Source of the DNA: Thalassobacillus sp. CUG 92003 | GTDB lineage: Bacteria > Bacillota > Bacilli > Bacillales > Halobacillaceae | Length of the DNA: 64,000 bases | NCBI RefSeq assembly: GCF_013618635.1 | Contig: NZ_JABLSJ010000012.1 | Location: 40,664-104,663 of the forward strand | Reading direction: 5' to 3' | Shown here: one piece after another, positions 25,629 through 34,126 of the stretch | Position numbering within the stretch: the first letter of the stretch is position 1 | Layout of the letters: each line of letters begins with the position of its first letter | Translations under genes and position numbers: made by a program | Notes under the pieces: generated by a model | Told to the model about the DNA's origin: nothing | The model's input: the letters and a program-made list of their open reading frames with translations, nothing else | Database searches by the model: none

Positions 25629-27062
25629 TCAATTCTCCATGTAATTTGAGGCCTGGCGCTGTTTATTACGTTCTTCTTCAATGAGCTTGTCTTCTTCTTC
25701 AGGATCTTCAACCACCATTGGTATGATTTTAAGTTTGGTCTTCTGAGAAAGCTCTCCACCCAGATTGTTGAACATTTCAATGGCATCCTTCGTCGAGCGG
25801 GGAAGGTTAGGTGTGAATTTATAGGTAATACCAGCAAACTCTTCCCTTTTAGCTTCACTAGCCAGACTCATGACCTCTCCGATCAGCTGGTATCTGCGAT
25901 TTAACGATCGCTTAAACAGGCGTTCTTTATTAATGCGTATCTGCTCCAGCCCAAAAAGTTTATACTTCATGGCTTCACCTGTTTGCTGGCCACTGAAATT
26001 TTCGTCTGTCATATCAGGCGTATTCGTGAATTTGTGGATGTCCGTTTGTAATCTCGTTTTATAAGACTCTACACCAGACACATCATATTGCTTGTAAATA
26101 TATTCTGCTTCTACATTACCCTCTTTGCCTTCAGCATTTTGTTCCGGTTTTAATAAAATAATATTACTTTTTTTCATTTCCTTAGCTTCTTCGGAAGACA
26201 ACTCAACGTTCCCGATAATTTTCAGCATCGCATCGTTTAAATCGGTCATGTAATTGGCCGTATCGGATTGAGCAGCATCATATAAATCAATGAGATCCAG
26301 GACGTTCTCAAAATCCCCTTGCCTGAATCTGTTATTGGAATGTTCGTTAAGAGGAACACCACCAAACGGATGATCCGATGTATGATCAAACGTGAGATTA
26401 TAGTCACCAAAATTGGATGTGTAGTACGTGTGGATTTTATTCGGCGTATACAGCATAACCTTCACTTTTTTGTCGTTCCCATAGCCGACAGTAATGTACC
26501 TCACACCTGCGACGATATTCTTTTCAATTGTATTATCATAAATCAAAAACGTTTCTAACGGCGAAGATAAGTAAACCATCGTTTGGTCCGCTTGATTTCG
26601 ATGTACAAGCTCATACGCTCGCCCGTAAATTGATAAGTCTAAAATCAAATCAGCGTTTAGAGCATCACTCTCAATTGTTTTATTCACTTCATCGATTCGC
26701 TTCTGAGCCGCATCATCTGGATGGCTCATGACGATTGGCACACCGACCAGAAAGCCCTGCATGAAATTCGATACATATTTGGCGTAATTGTGCCTCGCCC
26801 TATGGTCTGCTTTATCATCTTCTTTACGACGCTTCATAACCGACACCGTTGTGTTGTTGCCCTGGTAATAATCATCTAACTCTTTCAGTCTTGGTTGCTG
26901 GTGTTCAATATGATGCTTAATCATGGCCGACAGGTCTGAAGTGTTGTTCAATAGCTCATCTAATGATTCGTATGTGTATTGAATATTCGCTTCCGTACTG
27001 AACCTGCGCTTAATATTTGTAGTACCGTTGATTGCTCTTTCAAAATCGCTTGTAGCAGACAA
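25629..27062 (-). CDS. portal protein (SPP1 gp6-like)
   Basis: A 477-aa portal of the SPP1 gp6 type: YYQGNNTTV and HNYAKYVSNFMQGFLVGVP near the N-terminus, YDAAQSDTANYMTDLNDAMLKI in the stem/clip region and FSGQQTGEAMKYKLFGLE later. It forms the dodecameric DNA channel at the capsid vertex. Lies between large terminase and minor head genes. Confidence 0.92.
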   Translation of the reverse strand: MSATSDFERAINGTTNIKRRFSTEANIQYTYESLDELLNNTSDLSAMIKHHIEHQQPRLKELDDYYQGNNTTVSVMKRRKEDDKADHRARHNYAKYVSNFMQGFLVGVPIVMSHPDDAAQKRIDEVNKTIESDALNADLILDLSIYGRAYELVHRNQADQTMVYLSSPLETFLIYDNTIEKNIVAGVRYITVGYGNDKKVKVMLYTPNKIHTYYTSNFGDYNLTFDHTSDHPFGGVPLNEHSNNRFRQGDFENVLDLIDLYDAAQSDTANYMTDLNDAMLKIIGNVELSSEEAKEMKKSNIILLKPEQNAEGKEGNVEAEYIYKQYDVSGVESYKTRLQTDIHKFTNTPDMTDENFSGQQTGEAMKYKLFGLEQIRINKERLFKRSLNRRYQLIGEVMSLASEAKREEFAGITYKFTPNLPRSTKDAIEMFNNLGGELSQKTKLKIIPMVVEDPEEEDKLIEEERNKQRQASNYMEN

Positions 27063-27073
27063 AGAACCACCTC

Positions 27074-28375
27074 CTATAGTCCAATACTTTTAATTGCTTT
27101 GTACGTATCTTTTTTCTTCTCAACTCCCAGATGATATTGCTCAAGACTGTACCGAAGTGCATCAATGATGTGGTTATTTGCATCAACGGGTGTGTTCAGC
27201 CACTTACCCTCTTTGTCCTGGTCAAAAGTGTACGTGTTAAATTCCTCAATCGTATGCTCACACCGAGGATGAATGTAAATCTTAAATCCTTGTATGAACA
27301 AGATCCCCTGATTGATGCTGCCAGACCCTTTGACTGATGCCCTCATGCGTCTAACCCCTTTATTGATTAACTCCTGAATCAACCGTCTTTCAGCTGAATC
27401 AGCAGTGATTGGCGTTTCTTTCAATCCTTTTTCGACTAACATGTCATAAATATCTTTCGTCAGCATGGCTTTTTCATAATGCTCATCGTAGATCCATAAC
27501 TCTTTATTCTCTAAATCTACAACCGAACTCACTTCTGTGGTCGGATCATTGGTGAAACCAAAGTCCATGCCGTGAGCCATTTCCTGAATCTCTTTGATCT
27601 TCTGGTGAATGTTAAAATGTTTCACTTCGAAGTTCTCAAAGACCAGTCCCTCTGCAACCCCCCACTCACCATCTGCAACGATACGAGCACGCCTCGGATT
27701 CGTACGATACAAATCCAAATATCGCTGCCTATCAACATCATCCAGCCATTCATTGACTCTGAATGTCGTCGTAATCGCAAAAGTGTCTTGCTCTCGTGTC
27801 TCTTCATCAAAGAAGACCTTCTTTAGCCAATGGCGCTCAGACCATGGGTTGAAGGTAACAGTAATCTGTTTGAAGAATTCAGGATCATCGTACGAACCAC
27901 GAATCGATTCCACGACCGTTCGAAACTTGTCTTCTGTTTCAATCTGGTAAGCTTCCTCAAACCATGCCCAACATAAAATACCAACATCCACAGTTATTGA
28001 TGTGATTTTCAGCTCATCATCCAAACCTCTGAACAATATTTTCTGACCTGTAGGTTTGTAAGTGATCTCCGGCAGTGACTCGTTAAACTTAAATAAATGA
28101 GCGACCCCCAATTGGGAGGCCGCCCATTTCAGATCAGTATATGTGGATTGTTTGTTGGTATTGGAATAACGCCTGACAACTAATAGATTCGCCCAAGGAT
28201 ACTTCATGATGCGGTGGATAAAATTAAGCGCGGTATTCTTCGACTTCTTACTACCACGAGAGCCTTTTACGACTCGGTAAAACTGTTTATTATTCCAGAA
28301 TCGATTATATCCCCTACCGATGACGTTCTTGATGGAGATTCTCGGTTGTTCAGTCTTCATCGGGGACATCCTCAA
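27074..28375 (-). CDS. terminase large subunit (PBSX/SPP1-like)
   Basis: The 433 aa hold an N-terminal ATPase with a Walker A-like segment KGSRGSKKSKNT, Walker B-type LCWAWFEEAYQ and a C-terminal RNase H-like nuclease starting HGMDFGFTNDPT (acidic residue), with DSAERRLI and DANNHIIDALRYSLE. It packages DNA into the procapsid. It overlaps the small subunit gene by 26 bp. The PBSX-type suggests headful packaging, but the pac or cos site was not located. Confidence 0.93.
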   Translation of the reverse strand: MRMSPMKTEQPRISIKNVIGRGYNRFWNNKQFYRVVKGSRGSKKSKNTALNFIHRIMKYPWANLLVVRRYSNTNKQSTYTDLKWAASQLGVAHLFKFNESLPEITYKPTGQKILFRGLDDELKITSITVDVGILCWAWFEEAYQIETEDKFRTVVESIRGSYDDPEFFKQITVTFNPWSERHWLKKVFFDEETREQDTFAITTTFRVNEWLDDVDRQRYLDLYRTNPRRARIVADGEWGVAEGLVFENFEVKHFNIHQKIKEIQEMAHGMDFGFTNDPTTEVSSVVDLENKELWIYDEHYEKAMLTKDIYDMLVEKGLKETPITADSAERRLIQELINKGVRRMRASVKGSGSINQGILFIQGFKIYIHPRCEHTIEEFNTYTFDQDKEGKWLNTPVDANNHIIDALRYSLEQYHLGVEKKKDTYKAIKSIGL

Positions 28376-28817
28376 CGAATGTCGGTGTTATATTTTCCAC
28401 TTGCTGTTTATCGGTCCACATGGCATATCGTTTTCCAATCATTTCAGCTGCTTTGTTACGATCTCGAATCTTTGGCTCAAGCTTGATCGTTTCAATGCGT
28501 TCGCTCATCGACATGCCACCATCTTCATCAAATTCTTTATCTGTGACCGTGAAGGCATGCTCTTCTAATTCCTCGCTACGTAAGACACTCGTATAATATT
28601 GAAGCACTTCCTGTTGGTCAGCAATCTTTTCATTTTGGATTTCTTCGAGGCGCTGGTCGATGTATTCCTTGATGTAAGGTTTTGTTAGGTTTTCGTTCGC
28701 CGTCTGCCTAGCCGTCTTTTTACTATATCTGGCTCTTATAGCAGCTTGAGTAGCGTTTAAATCTATTAAATACTCTTCGCAAAAGCGCTTCTGTTTCTCT
28801 GTCATTTTCCCCATCAC
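28350..28817 (-). CDS. terminase small subunit (Terminase_2)
   Basis: The 155 aa start KMTEKQKRFCEEYLIDLNATQAAIRARYSKKTARQTANENLTKPYI, the classic Terminase_2 DNA-binding helix-turn-helix, followed by an oligomerisation helix and acidic tail. It recognises the packaging site, which often lies in or near this gene. Confidence 0.93.
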   Translation of the reverse strand: MMGKMTEKQKRFCEEYLIDLNATQAAIRARYSKKTARQTANENLTKPYIKEYIDQRLEEIQNEKIADQQEVLQYYTSVLRSEELEEHAFTVTDKEFDEDGGMSMSERIETIKLEPKIRDRNKAAEMIGKRYAMWTDKQQVENITPTFVEDVPDED

Positions 28818-28860
28818 ATAACACCTTCCCCCTTGTGCTAATAGCTTAAATCAATAAAAA

Positions 28861-28881
28861 AGCACCCCGTAATGGGATGCT
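28861..28881 (-). terminator. hairpin terminator upstream of the packaging genes
   Basis: AGCACCCC and GGGATGCT form a stem with one mismatch, followed on the minus strand by T6. It lies just after the small gene at 28888. Confidence 0.65.
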
Positions 28882-28887
28882 AGAAAA

Positions 28888-29223
28888 TTACTCTATAAAA
28901 CCTTGAGACTTTAAATAACCTAAAAAAGTTCCTGAGCCAATTTGAGAAAGAGTCTGTATTAACACAGACATTCTTTTTTCGTCTTTACCATCTTTAGCTT
29001 CTTGTGAAATCTTTCTTATCTCTTCAATTAATCGTTCTTCTAGTCCTTCAAGTTCCTCTCGATCTCTTTTACCAATAAACGTATTTCGACCTAAGGAAAT
29101 CGTGGACTCATCATCAGCACTTGCCGCATCATCATAACCTTCAAAGTAAGAATCAACTGCTTCTATTCGACTATTACCTTCTGCTCGCACTGCTGCCGTA
29201 CGTTTCTTTTTATCATCTGACAT
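28888..29223 (-). CDS. hypothetical charged phage protein
   Basis: A 111-aa protein, very rich in Asp, Glu, Lys and Arg, with a helical centre (LEGLEERLIEEIRKISQEAK). A strong GGAGGGGGGTG site precedes the ATG. It lies between the late regulator and terminase genes. Not recognised. Confidence 0.6.
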   Translation of the reverse strand: MSDDKKKRTAAVRAEGNSRIEAVDSYFEGYDDAASADDESTISLGRNTFIGKRDREELEGLEERLIEEIRKISQEAKDGKDEKRMSVLIQTLSQIGSGTFLGYLKSQGFIE

Positions 29224-29419
29224 ATCTTCACCCCCTCCCCTGTCTATTTCGACAAAAGGAAGTTATTTCCTGCTTAAAAAGACACCCGCAAGGGTGCCTA
29301 CCAAATAAATTTAATGACCAGGAATCTCTGCCTGCCCGTCCTGCCATCCATTTTATCTGCACCCTCAACCGACTGTCATTATTTGAGCAAAGTGTGCAAA
29401 ATGTGAATTCTGTGAGTCA

Positions 29420-29680
29420 CTATCTGATTTTCTGAAAAACAAGCAACCCAAACTGTTCTTTCATTACAAACGGACCTTTGAAAAATTCCAGTTGCTTTTT
29501 ACCTGAAGAATGTTTATATATGGTGATTTGATTAATCCCCTTTGTCTTATAGTCATCCAACATAGACCTTGCTATTTGCTCATCTGGCTCTACTATGACC
29601 GTTCCATCAACATAGGACGAATATTGCCCCAGGACATTTATATATTGTGATTCTATTAATAACGTTTTAAAACGCAACAT
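29420..29680 (-). CDS. hypothetical phage protein
   Basis: 86 aa, starting LRFKTLLIESQYINVLGQYS; mixed alpha/beta, with no motif I recognise. A GGGGGAGGG run lies very close to the start, so the exact initiation codon (ATG or the following TTG) is unsure. Between the ArpU-like gene and the terminase block. Confidence 0.5.
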   Translation of the reverse strand: MLRFKTLLIESQYINVLGQYSSYVDGTVIVEPDEQIARSMLDDYKTKGINQITIYKHSSGKKQLEFFKGPFVMKEQFGLLVFQKIR

Positions 29681-29762
29681 GCCCTCCCCCTAATATCTCC
29701 CAAATCTTTCACAGGAATATTATACCAGTTAATTAGTATGATTACAGAGAGAACATACGTAC

Positions 29763-30176
29763 TCAATTTCTTTGTTGCTGTTCTGTTGATATTTTTTCTA
29801 CGATTGAATCTTTCAGCGTGTAAACGTGACGACGTGAAAGCCCCATATGATTGCTGACAGCAGTCATACTCATTCCATCAAGCAAACATTCCAGCACAGC
29901 CACCTCACGCTCATTTTGGATAATAGGCATACGTTGCTGAATGTAGGACACTTTCTTTTCTAGCCGACTTACCCAACCATGTTTTTTATCCCGCCTGACA
30001 ACCTCGCGTGCTACTGGATCACTCGTTTCTCCCTGGGGCTTAGGAAGTGTAGCTTCAACGCCTGATTGAGCCACAAGATTAGTCCCGGCATCTTCTAACA
30101 ATTCACGCTGTCGTTTGATTTCATTAATCATCCAATTATAATCGCGCAATGCTGCTTCAATCTGCTTTTTGTCCAT
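29763..30176 (-). CDS. ArpU/RinA-like late transcription regulator
   Basis: About 137 aa. The C-terminal third is a sigma-70 region 4-like helix-turn-helix (VAVLECLLDGMSMTAVSNHMGLSRRHVYTLKDSIVEKI, read in pieces). The N-terminus is a helical DYNWMINEIKRQREL segment typical of ArpU-like proteins. Such proteins activate late operons, and this gene sits just before the packaging and structural genes. The ATG at 30176 is preferred, with AAGGAG 9 bases upstream; an upstream TTG lacks a site. Confidence 0.8.
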   Translation of the reverse strand: MDKKQIEAALRDYNWMINEIKRQRELLEDAGTNLVAQSGVEATLPKPQGETSDPVAREVVRRDKKHGWVSRLEKKVSYIQQRMPIIQNEREVAVLECLLDGMSMTAVSNHMGLSRRHVYTLKDSIVEKISTEQQQRN

Positions 30177-30297
30177 GCCATCCAGCTCCTTCATCAAAAA
30201 GTAGCTTTGCGTATTGGCTCTTCTCAACTTGTTTCGGTGGTGACTTTTTTAAATCACGTCGGTATTTACTAATGACAAATTTAATTGTATATTTCAT
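30157..30297 (-). CDS. 46-aa basic phage peptide
   Basis: The frame begins MKYTIKFVISKYRRDLKKSP, with AGAAGGG upstream of the ATG, and ends EGAGWHGQKAD. It overlaps the start of the ArpU-like gene by 20 bases in another frame, suggesting coupling. Unknown function. Confidence 0.5.
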   Translation of the reverse strand: MKYTIKFVISKYRRDLKKSPPKQVEKSQYAKLLFDEGAGWHGQKAD

Positions 30298-30326
30298 GAT
30301 TATTGTCCCTTCTCTCCAATAAAAAA

Positions 30327-30364
30327 GGACACAAACTAAGCGTGTTAACGCTCAATCTGTGTCC
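30327..30364. promoter_or_regulatory. 38-base palindrome upstream of the late regulator
   Basis: GGACACA (30327-30333) pairs with TGTGTCC (30358-30364), and nested inside is AGCGT-GTTA-ACGCT (30339-30352). It lies 30 bp upstream of the small peptide and ArpU-like genes. It could be a terminator for upstream transcripts or an operator. Confidence 0.55.
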
Positions 30365-30441
30365 TCCAGTTGGCTGGTAGAACTTTCTACAAATCAAATA
30401 TTGAGTCAATATATGTTTCTAGGTCGTCCGTATAAAATTCC

Positions 30442-30855
30442 TCATCTTACATAGTTAGCTGAAGATTCGTCAAGATTGTCAATACACAAGGCAATCCCCT
30501 GACAATTAATATTATTAATGGCTTCCTGCAACCTTCTAATATGAGCTGCATTAACTAAAACATCTCTAGTAATATATATAACTCCAACAATAAGGTGATT
30601 GAGTATTATTGGAGAAAATCATTGTATTTATTACTTGAGTAGTAAATAATAAATTATCAGAAAATCTACTAGAAGAAATACGCATGGTGACTTTAAAGCC
30701 ATTAGCAATATTAGATTGTTATCTGAATCATTGAGAGAAGTTTGAATAGCAATCGTTTTATTACACAAGTTAATTATTTCTTGAGCATCAAAATTTCTAA
30801 TGTCCGCAGCTTTCTTGCCAAAACTATGTTGGATTTCACTATTTAATTCTCCTAC
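30442..30855 (-). pseudogene. degenerate gene of unknown family
   Basis: Three minus-strand frames join into one protein-like text. The first reads NSEIQHSFGKKAADIRNFDA and on to ILLMALK; the second continues VTMRISSSRFSDNLLFTTQV; the third is NHLIVGVIYITRDVLVNAAH and ends LDESSANYVR-stop. At least two frameshifts separate them and no start codon is seen. I do not recognise the family. Confidence 0.5.
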
Positions 30856-30860
30856 TCAAA

Positions 30861-31277
30861 TTAATGGACAAATAAAGGCTCACTTCTATAAACATCAACT
30901 AAATTATTATGAGATGGACTATCATATAAATTGACTCCTATATAAACGTCATAAGGATAATTTGATGTAATATTAAAATATTTAGTTGGAGTTCTATATG
31001 AAAAGTAACCTGGCTTGATATCACTAATAGCATCAGTAGTGCCATCCATTACATACATGTCATAGTATAATTTTGGGCAATTATTTGATTCAGCATAAGC
31101 ATTAATAGAAGTTGCACCTTCATAATAATTTTGTGCATCTGTCCAAACTCTTACTTCACAATTTGAATAACCCTCTACGTCTTGCCACGAGCTTGTATAA
31201 GCCTTAACAGATGCCGATGGCGTGACAATAACTATTAAAGCAAGACACATTATTAAAAGGAAACCAATTTTTCTCAT
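30861..31277 (-). CDS. small secreted protein
   Basis: The 138-aa product begins with a Sec signal peptide, MRKIGFLLIMCLALIVIVTP, with a likely cleavage after VKA. The mature part is aromatic- and Tyr-rich (NYYEGATSINAYAESNNCPKLYYDMYVMDG in pieces) with two cysteines that could form a disulphide. The ATG at 31277 has AGGGTGG 6 bases upstream; an earlier ATG at 31319 adds 14 unlikely residues. It lies in the decayed cargo patch of the prophage. Unknown function; host-surface modification by a lysogen is a guess. Confidence 0.6.
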   Translation of the reverse strand: MRKIGFLLIMCLALIVIVTPSASVKAYTSSWQDVEGYSNCEVRVWTDAQNYYEGATSINAYAESNNCPKLYYDMYVMDGTTDAISDIKPGYFSYRTPTKYFNITSNYPYDVYIGVNLYDSPSHNNLVDVYRSEPLFVH

Positions 31278-31826
31278 AATCTTCCACCCTTTCCAAATAA
31301 TTTGACATAATGTTCTCATAAATTACAAGTTATTTCAATAATTACAATTTTGTAAAAGTTAGACAAACCTTTTCATAATTGTGATACATATTGGATTCAA
31401 ATTATTCCTTGAACATATTGTCATAGAATTAAAGGCGCTGGCATTATCAAAGTGTTATGCTTGTCACTCCATTTACAATGCTCGTTCTTCCTTAATCTGT
31501 GCTCCGCCGTTTTTGTAAAATTTTATGAAAAATTCCTCCAAGCAAGTAATGGCCAATCAATTTTGTTAATGATTGGTGTTGAGAAAATAGATTAAAACAA
31601 GAGAAGTATTCATAGATATGCTCCTCTGTTTTCCAATGTTCACCGCTGTTAAGACCACTTCCACTTTTTTAATTCTAAATCCAATGGGTTCCCTTAACCC
31701 TTCAATTTTTAACAATAGGGAACCATGTGATGTCATTTTCGTCTAATAATTAGGAAGGGGGGAGAATTTGCGGAGGAAACTATTTACCTGTTATAACAAG
31801 ATAACAATGTTTCGGAAAGATCATTT

Positions 31827-32085
31827 ATGGATAAAAACCAGCAAGAGATTCTTAATGAGAAATGAGTGAAGTCTGGTTATCAGGCAACATATCGACACCC
31901 TGCATCATTAAGCGTTCAGAAATTTGAGGATTAACAGTTGCCGATCTCGCCATTTCTTTACCGCAAAAGTAAAATGACGTGACTACTTTGGAGCCATGGA
32001 AAAAATCGGTAAGGTGCTACGTCTTAAAGAAAATATTATTAAATCAAAGTTGAATTGTAGAAGAGATTTTTATAAGGAGGGATAA
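31827..32085 (+). pseudogene. remnant of an ECF-type sigma factor
   Basis: A start-like MDKNQQEILNE at 31827 runs into a stop after 12 codons. From 31996 the frame MEKIGKVLRLKENIIKSKLN, ending RRDFYKEG-stop, is a recognisable sigma region 4 helix-turn-helix C-terminus. The middle of the gene is deleted or scrambled. An anti-sigma-like frame follows one base after its stop, the usual ECF arrangement. Confidence 0.55.
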
Positions 32086-32086
32086 G

Positions 32087-32233
32087 TTGAACATTGATGA
32101 CAAACTGCGCCATTTACGGCGAGCCATGACCAATACAACTTTTAAAGATCTTAATGTTGATAAAGACCAGTTGAAACAAAAAGTGCTGCAAAAGTCAAAA
32201 CGAAAGCCCACTTTTGGGCACAATCCGGATTGA
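32087..32233 (+). pseudogene. N-terminal fragment of an anti-sigma-like protein
   Basis: A TTG-started frame with AAGGAGG upstream encodes 48 aa (MNIDDKLRHLRRAMTNTTFK ... KPTFGHNPD). Its position one base after the sigma remnant and its basic helical start suggest an anti-sigma factor whose membrane part is lost. Confidence 0.45.
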
Positions 32234-32694
32234 GTTTTATAAGACACTACACACTTTTCACTTTGGCTGGTATTCATTTAGGAATGACATACTATCAAGT
32301 GACAAGTGTGTGTAACCGTGAATAAGACAATTAACAAGTGTTATCTTATAAAGATCACAATGCCCCTGTCTTAACGATAAAAGTCAGGGGCAATGCTAGT
32401 GTATACGGTATTGCTCTTATCCTTTTAATGTAAAGACTATGGGAAGGACTTGGATGTTATATAAGGAACAGCAAAAGTAAATGCTAAGCAGCAGATGCTT
32501 GACTCAACTCATTGGAAGGCAAGGGCTTCTGGAGTTTGTGAAAATTCTCTTTGCTGCCTCACCTCATCTAACAGTCCTGCTCCATTATTAGCAATTTTAA
32601 TTGAAGCCCTATATGACCTCCAAGCCGCTTGCAAACAAAGTACCTAGCATTCCAATAATTTGAATCAATTCTGTGATTTTCAATCCAAAAAACA

Positions 32695-32901
32695 TTAAAA
32701 TTCCTCCCCCTCATCAAACTTAACCCTCTTCACCTTCCCCTGGTGAGTAATGACTTTCGTCTCCCCATGATCAGGTAAAGTGGTTAATTTTGCCTGTCCT
32801 TCGCAATATACGACACAAAACGGGGGATTTCCTTCCGGTATATCCAATTCAATATTCAATTTTCCATTTTCTATTTCTAGCGGTAATTGATTCAATCGCA
32901 T
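32695..32901 (-). CDS. xtrA: XtrA-like phage protein
   Basis: A 68-aa protein starting MRLNQLPLEIENGKLNIELD; it ends LPDHGETKVITHQGKVKRVK plus an acidic tail, the highly conserved PBSX XtrA C-terminus as I recall it. The ATG at 32901 has AGGGGGT 7 bases upstream; a longer frame back to 33018 lacks that support. Function of XtrA is unknown; it is usually expressed with the early phage genes. Confidence 0.8.
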   Translation of the reverse strand: MRLNQLPLEIENGKLNIELDIPEGNPPFCVVYCEGQAKLTTLPDHGETKVITHQGKVKRVKFDEGEEF

Positions 32902-33052
32902 CGAGCAGACCCCCTGTGATATAATATTGATAGGGATAGAAGTCAGGGCATCTGCTCTGGCTTTATTTTTTATATTTTTTTGTGATATATACCTTTCCAC
33001 ATCACCTTTAAGAGCCATAACCTATGGTAACAACAAAAAAGGTGGTGATATT

Positions 33053-33202
33053 ATGAGTTATGGTCTTGGTGGCTTCGACGGAGGATACGGCGGAGGATAC
33101 GGTGGCTTTAAAGGTGGTAAAGAGTTTGCGCTTATCGTTGTATTGTTTATTCTCCTAATTATTGTAGGAGCAGCATTTGTGAATGATAAAAAAGATTATT
33201 AA
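33053..33202 (+). CDS. YjcZ-family small membrane protein
   Basis: A 49-aa protein: Gly/Tyr-rich N-terminus (MSYGLGGFDGGYGGGYGGF) and a single C-terminal transmembrane helix (FALIVVLFILLIIVGAAF) ending in NDKKDY. This is the YjcZ sporulation-associated family of Bacillaceae. AAGGTGGTG precedes the ATG. It runs against the phage early genes and is flanked by plus-strand terminators, so it is probably host-derived cargo expressed in the lysogen. Confidence 0.85.
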   Translation: MSYGLGGFDGGYGGGYGGFKGGKEFALIVVLFILLIIVGAAFVNDKKDY

Positions 33203-33318
33203 TCGTATTTAGATAATTAGCCGCCCCCAAAACCTCCGTATCTTTTAGCTTCACTCACCTCAATGCCTAAAAGGATGACTGTAGAATACCGATGATTCAA
33301 GTACAATCATTCAAATCT

Positions 33319-33451
33319 TGCCGGCCTGTGTGCTGGCTTTTTTACATATATTTACTTCAAAATAATTTGCTTGAATATCTAGCAATCAGCTCGGAAACAA
33401 TGATTTAGGACCGCCTTTATAAAATCTAAAGCCTTAGGCGGTTATTTTTTC
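33319..33451 (+). terminator. two plus-strand terminators after the YjcZ-like gene
   Basis: GCCGGC...GCTGGC followed by T6 (about 33319-33344) and ACCGCC...GGCGGT followed by TTATTTTTT (about 33412-33451) both end transcripts coming from the YjcZ-like gene. A GGGACAAG/CTTGTCCC stem at about 33456-33483 lies downstream of rusA on the other strand. Confidence 0.6.
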
Positions 33452-33492
33452 TCAGGGACAAGCTTAGTACTCAGTCTTGTCCCCCTCCCTTT

Positions 33493-33927
33493 TTATGCTG
33501 ATGGTTCCCCGTACATAACTTGATCAACTTCAATCTCCATTCGAGGTGTTGCACTGTAGTACTTACTAATCGAAAACTCCACCACTTGACTGTCATCATG
33601 CCAGACAACCTTGTTCAATGCGTCTTTAATGCCTTTAGCATAATTATCAACATCGGGCTTGGTGGTCGGTCTATATAATCCTGCCTCAGCTTCTTGTGTG
33701 CGCTTTTTGGAGAAGCTCTTGAGCAATGGCTTATAAACTTTCACTTTTACCACTAGCGGTCCTTCCAGGAGATTCTGTGGTGCATGTTGAGAAGCAACCA
33801 GCCCTACATAATGCTTAAAGTCCTTCGATTTTTGAGGATCATAAAGAACCGTTCTGCCACGCTTTGTTTTTCCTGCCCTAGGTCGACCTTGTGCGACAGC
33901 TTCACCAAGTACAGTAAATTGGATCAT
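33493..33927 (-). CDS. rusA: RusA-family Holliday junction resolvase
   Basis: About 144 aa with the RusA pattern: MIQFTVLGEAVAQGRPR at the start and RPTTKPDVDNYAKGIKDALN with the catalytic Asp pair, then WHDDSQVVEF. It resolves branched DNA during phage recombination and packaging. The ATG at 33927 overlaps the previous stop as ATGA and has GGGAGAAGG upstream. Confidence 0.9.
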   Translation of the reverse strand: MIQFTVLGEAVAQGRPRAGKTKRGRTVLYDPQKSKDFKHYVGLVASQHAPQNLLEGPLVVKVKVYKPLLKSFSKKRTQEAEAGLYRPTTKPDVDNYAKGIKDALNKVVWHDDSQVVEFSISKYYSATPRMEIEVDQVMYGEPSA

Positions 33928-34115
33928 CGTTTGTCCTTCTCCCTTGCCTTTTGACACTTCACATTAATATGCACCTGTTCCAGCTCAGTCAGGGTCATGT
34001 CTTCAGTTTTCTTACCAATGCGATCTTGTGTGTAACCTAGTTTCCAAAGCTGATGAACCAAGTACTGCTTGCGTTCATGAACTGATGTCCTTAACCGTGT
34101 CGGTTGTAGATTCAT
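33924..34115 (-). CDS. small basic phage protein (YqaO/FbpA-like pattern)
   Basis: The 63 aa (LRTSVHERKQYLVHQLWKLG ... MTLTELEQVHINV) have the short helical pattern found in B. subtilis YqaO-like and Fur-regulated basic-protein-like peptides. The similarity is judged by eye. It overlaps rusA by ATGA, so the two are translationally coupled. Confidence 0.6.
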   Translation of the reverse strand: MNLQPTRLRTSVHERKQYLVHQLWKLGYTQDRIGKKTEDMTLTELEQVHINVKCQKAREKDKR

Positions 34116-34126
34116 AGACTCGCCTC

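Larger units (their letters stand above)
31320..32694. other. decayed cargo region in the prophage
   Basis: No intact gene in about 1.4 kb except the fragments of a sigma factor/anti-sigma pair (31827-32233). An inverted repeat GGTTCCCT...AGGGAACC lies near 31690-31724. Frames on both strands are broken throughout. Confidence 0.6.
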
